This document shows positions 5,301-6,450 of a stretch of DNA of 6,450 bases, piece by piece. Positions within the stretch are counted from its first letter, which is position 1, and the number at the start of each line of letters is the position of its first letter. The position numbers were made by a program, and so were the translations under genes. Origin of the DNA: an uncultured Acetatifactor sp. (GTDB taxonomy: Bacteria > Bacillota > Clostridia > Lachnospirales > Lachnospiraceae); NCBI GenBank assembly GCA_947631715.1, contig CANRMK010000137.1, forward strand, positions 1-6,450, written 5' to 3'. The notes under the pieces were generated by a model. The model was not told the DNA's origin. It did not search any database and was given only the letters and a program-made list of their open reading frames with translations.

Positions 5301-5419
5301 CTCAATAGACAAATTTAGCCATGATTTTAACCACACAAACTTATAATATGCAAAAAACAGTATTTTATAAAGATGCCTTATCAGTCTTCCTTTACAGACA
5401 AGGTGTGAAGCAGCCTCCC

Positions 5420-6450
5420 CTAAGTCAGCAGCCCCACCAGGATCTCCGCCGCTTTCCCGATCTCATTTATGTTGGCATATTCCCCGCATCCGTGCACATC
5501 ATACATGGAGGGCGCCATCACAATGCCCTCTATCCTGTTCTGGGCGAACACATTGTTGTCGCTGCCTCCAAAGGTCTTGATCCAGCGGGGCGTTACCTGG
5601 GCCTGCCTGCAGGCCTTCTCATAAGAAACGGCGATCCCGCTCTTTAAATCTGTCTCATAGGCACAGATATCCGTCTGCTGATGCCACTTTAGCTGTGCGC
5701 CATACTTTTGCGCGCTTTCCTCAAAGATGGTCCGGTATTGTTCTGCTGCGGCGAGAGCCCGCTCATGATACAGGCTTCGAATCTCCCCTTTTACGCTGCA
5801 CTGCCGGGGCACAATGTTAATGCCATCGCCCCCCGATATCAGCCCCACATTGGCAGTCGTTGCCTCGTCTATATGCCCTTGCGGCAGCCTTGACACCCCA
5901 TCGCAGCACGCCTTGACGGCATGGATCCCACTCTCGGGGCAAAATCCCGCATGGGCGGACCGTCCCAGGATCTCTGCCTCAAAAGAAAGGATCGTAGGCG
6001 CCGCGTAAGCCGCAGTTCCAATCTCCCCGCTCAGATCCAGCACCACCGCACTTTTGGACTTCACATTCTGGAAATCAAAAGCTTTGGCCCCCTTGCAATA
6101 CAGTTCCTCCCCCGTGGTGAACAGAAGTTCCACATCCCTGTGCTCCACAGAAGCGCCTTTCAGATAACGCAGTGCCTCATAAATCGCGGTGATCCCCGAG
6201 ACATCGTCAGCGCCCAGCACGGTAGTTCCATCGCTCGTAACAGTCCCGTCCGGATCAAAGACCGCCCGCTTCCCAAGCCCCGGCATCACTGTGTCCATAT
6301 GGGCCGCCAAAAGAACAGGGGACAGCCCGTTCCCTTTCACATATCCGTACAGGTTTCCTGCACTGGAGCCCGTGTCTGATGCACTCCGGTCCTCTTCCAG
6401 CCTGATTCCCAATTCCCCGAACATTTCTATCAGGCGGTCTTTCATCGCCC
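5420..6450 (-). CDS. PepT-like M20 family zinc metallopeptidase, 5' end outside window
   Basis: Probable cytoplasmic aminopeptidase or related amidohydrolase of the M20 family, closest in pattern to PepT-like proteins. Numbered from the in-frame Met at 6445, the two-zinc site is complete: H49 with catalytic D51 in AAHMDTV, the bridging aspartate in GADD (D80), catalytic E113 and ligand E114 in TTGEELY, D137 in VVLDLSG, and the last histidine H318 in DVHGCGEYANI. The lid or dimerisation domain carries GRSAHAG (161-167). The C-terminus is complete, ending at TAG 5420-5422. The frame stays open through 6450, and the family usually has about 25-30 more residues at the start, so the true start probably lies past the right edge. 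It is on the same strand as the antitoxin but separated by a 182-base gap with its own promoter. The substrate (tripeptide or other acyl-amino acid) cannot be told from the sequence. Confidence 0.9.
   Translation of the reverse strand, partial: AMKDRLIEMFGELGIRLEEDRSASDTGSSAGNLYGYVKGNGLSPVLLAAHMDTVMPGLGKRAVFDPDGTVTSDGTTVLGADDVSGITAIYEALRYLKGASVEHRDVELLFTTGEELYCKGAKAFDFQNVKSKSAVVLDLSGEIGTAAYAAPTILSFEAEILGRSAHAGFCPESGIHAVKACCDGVSRLPQGHIDEATTANVGLISGGDGINIVPRQCSVKGEIRSLYHERALAAAEQYRTIFEESAQKYGAQLKWHQQTDICAYETDLKSGIAVSYEKACRQAQVTPRWIKTFGGSDNNVFAQNRIEGIVMAPSMYDVHGCGEYANINEIGKAAEILVGLLT

Noticed and set aside
5321..5419. Terminator for the M20 peptidase in the AT-rich gap
   Set aside because: Only a weak AAAA/TTTT-type pairing near 5350-5365 was seen, with no stable stem followed by a T-run.
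6443..6445. ATG 6445 as the true start of the M20 peptidase
   Set aside because: The frame stays open upstream to the window edge and the family usually has about 25-30 more N-terminal residues.

Overview
The window looks like chromosome of a Gram-positive Clostridia-type bacterium, most likely a gut Lachnospiraceae-like species. This is inferred from family content (a multi-TM HD-GYP receptor, a BcrA-type transporter with its own two-component system, a RelB/DinJ antitoxin, a PepT-like M20 peptidase), from strong GGAGG-type Shine-Dalgarno sites, and from fairly GC-rich genes separated by AT-rich gaps. No rRNA, tRNA, CRISPR array or insertion sequence was seen.

Layout. (1) 1-1117, minus: a membrane HD-GYP protein whose 3' end, including the GYP motif, lies beyond the left edge. 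(2) 1118-1317: a divergent intergenic region with a polypyrimidine tract, a good sigma-A-type promoter and a leader hairpin. (3) 1318-4852, plus: a response regulator, then a region with three 12-bp-spaced CTTAAC repeats, then an ABC ATPase, an ABC-2 permease broken into two overlapping frames, and a histidine kinase with almost no sensor domain. (4) 4871-4903: a hairpin terminator between converging genes. (5) 4962-5237, minus: a RelB/DinJ-type antitoxin with its own promoter and no toxin gene, only an 11-residue coupled mini-ORF. (6) 5420-6450, minus: a PepT-like M20 metallopeptidase whose 5' end lies beyond the right edge.

How they fit together. The regulator, ATPase, permease and kinase resemble the peptide-antibiotic or lantibiotic resistance modules of Firmicutes, in which the transporter is both the defence and part of the sensing apparatus. 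The kinase has one N-terminal membrane segment and no extracellular domain, so it probably takes its signal from the membrane or the transporter. The regulator has its own promoter. The three CTTAAC repeats end 10 bp before a -10-like TACACT and look like its operator for the transporter-kinase operon. In this strain the permease carries a net frame change near 3589, consistent with an extra CT, so the transporter is either inactive, made as two polypeptides, or misread in the assembly.

Most of the window is recognisable accessory signalling and defence. The points most worth a second look are the permease break, the operator repeats and the toxinless antitoxin.
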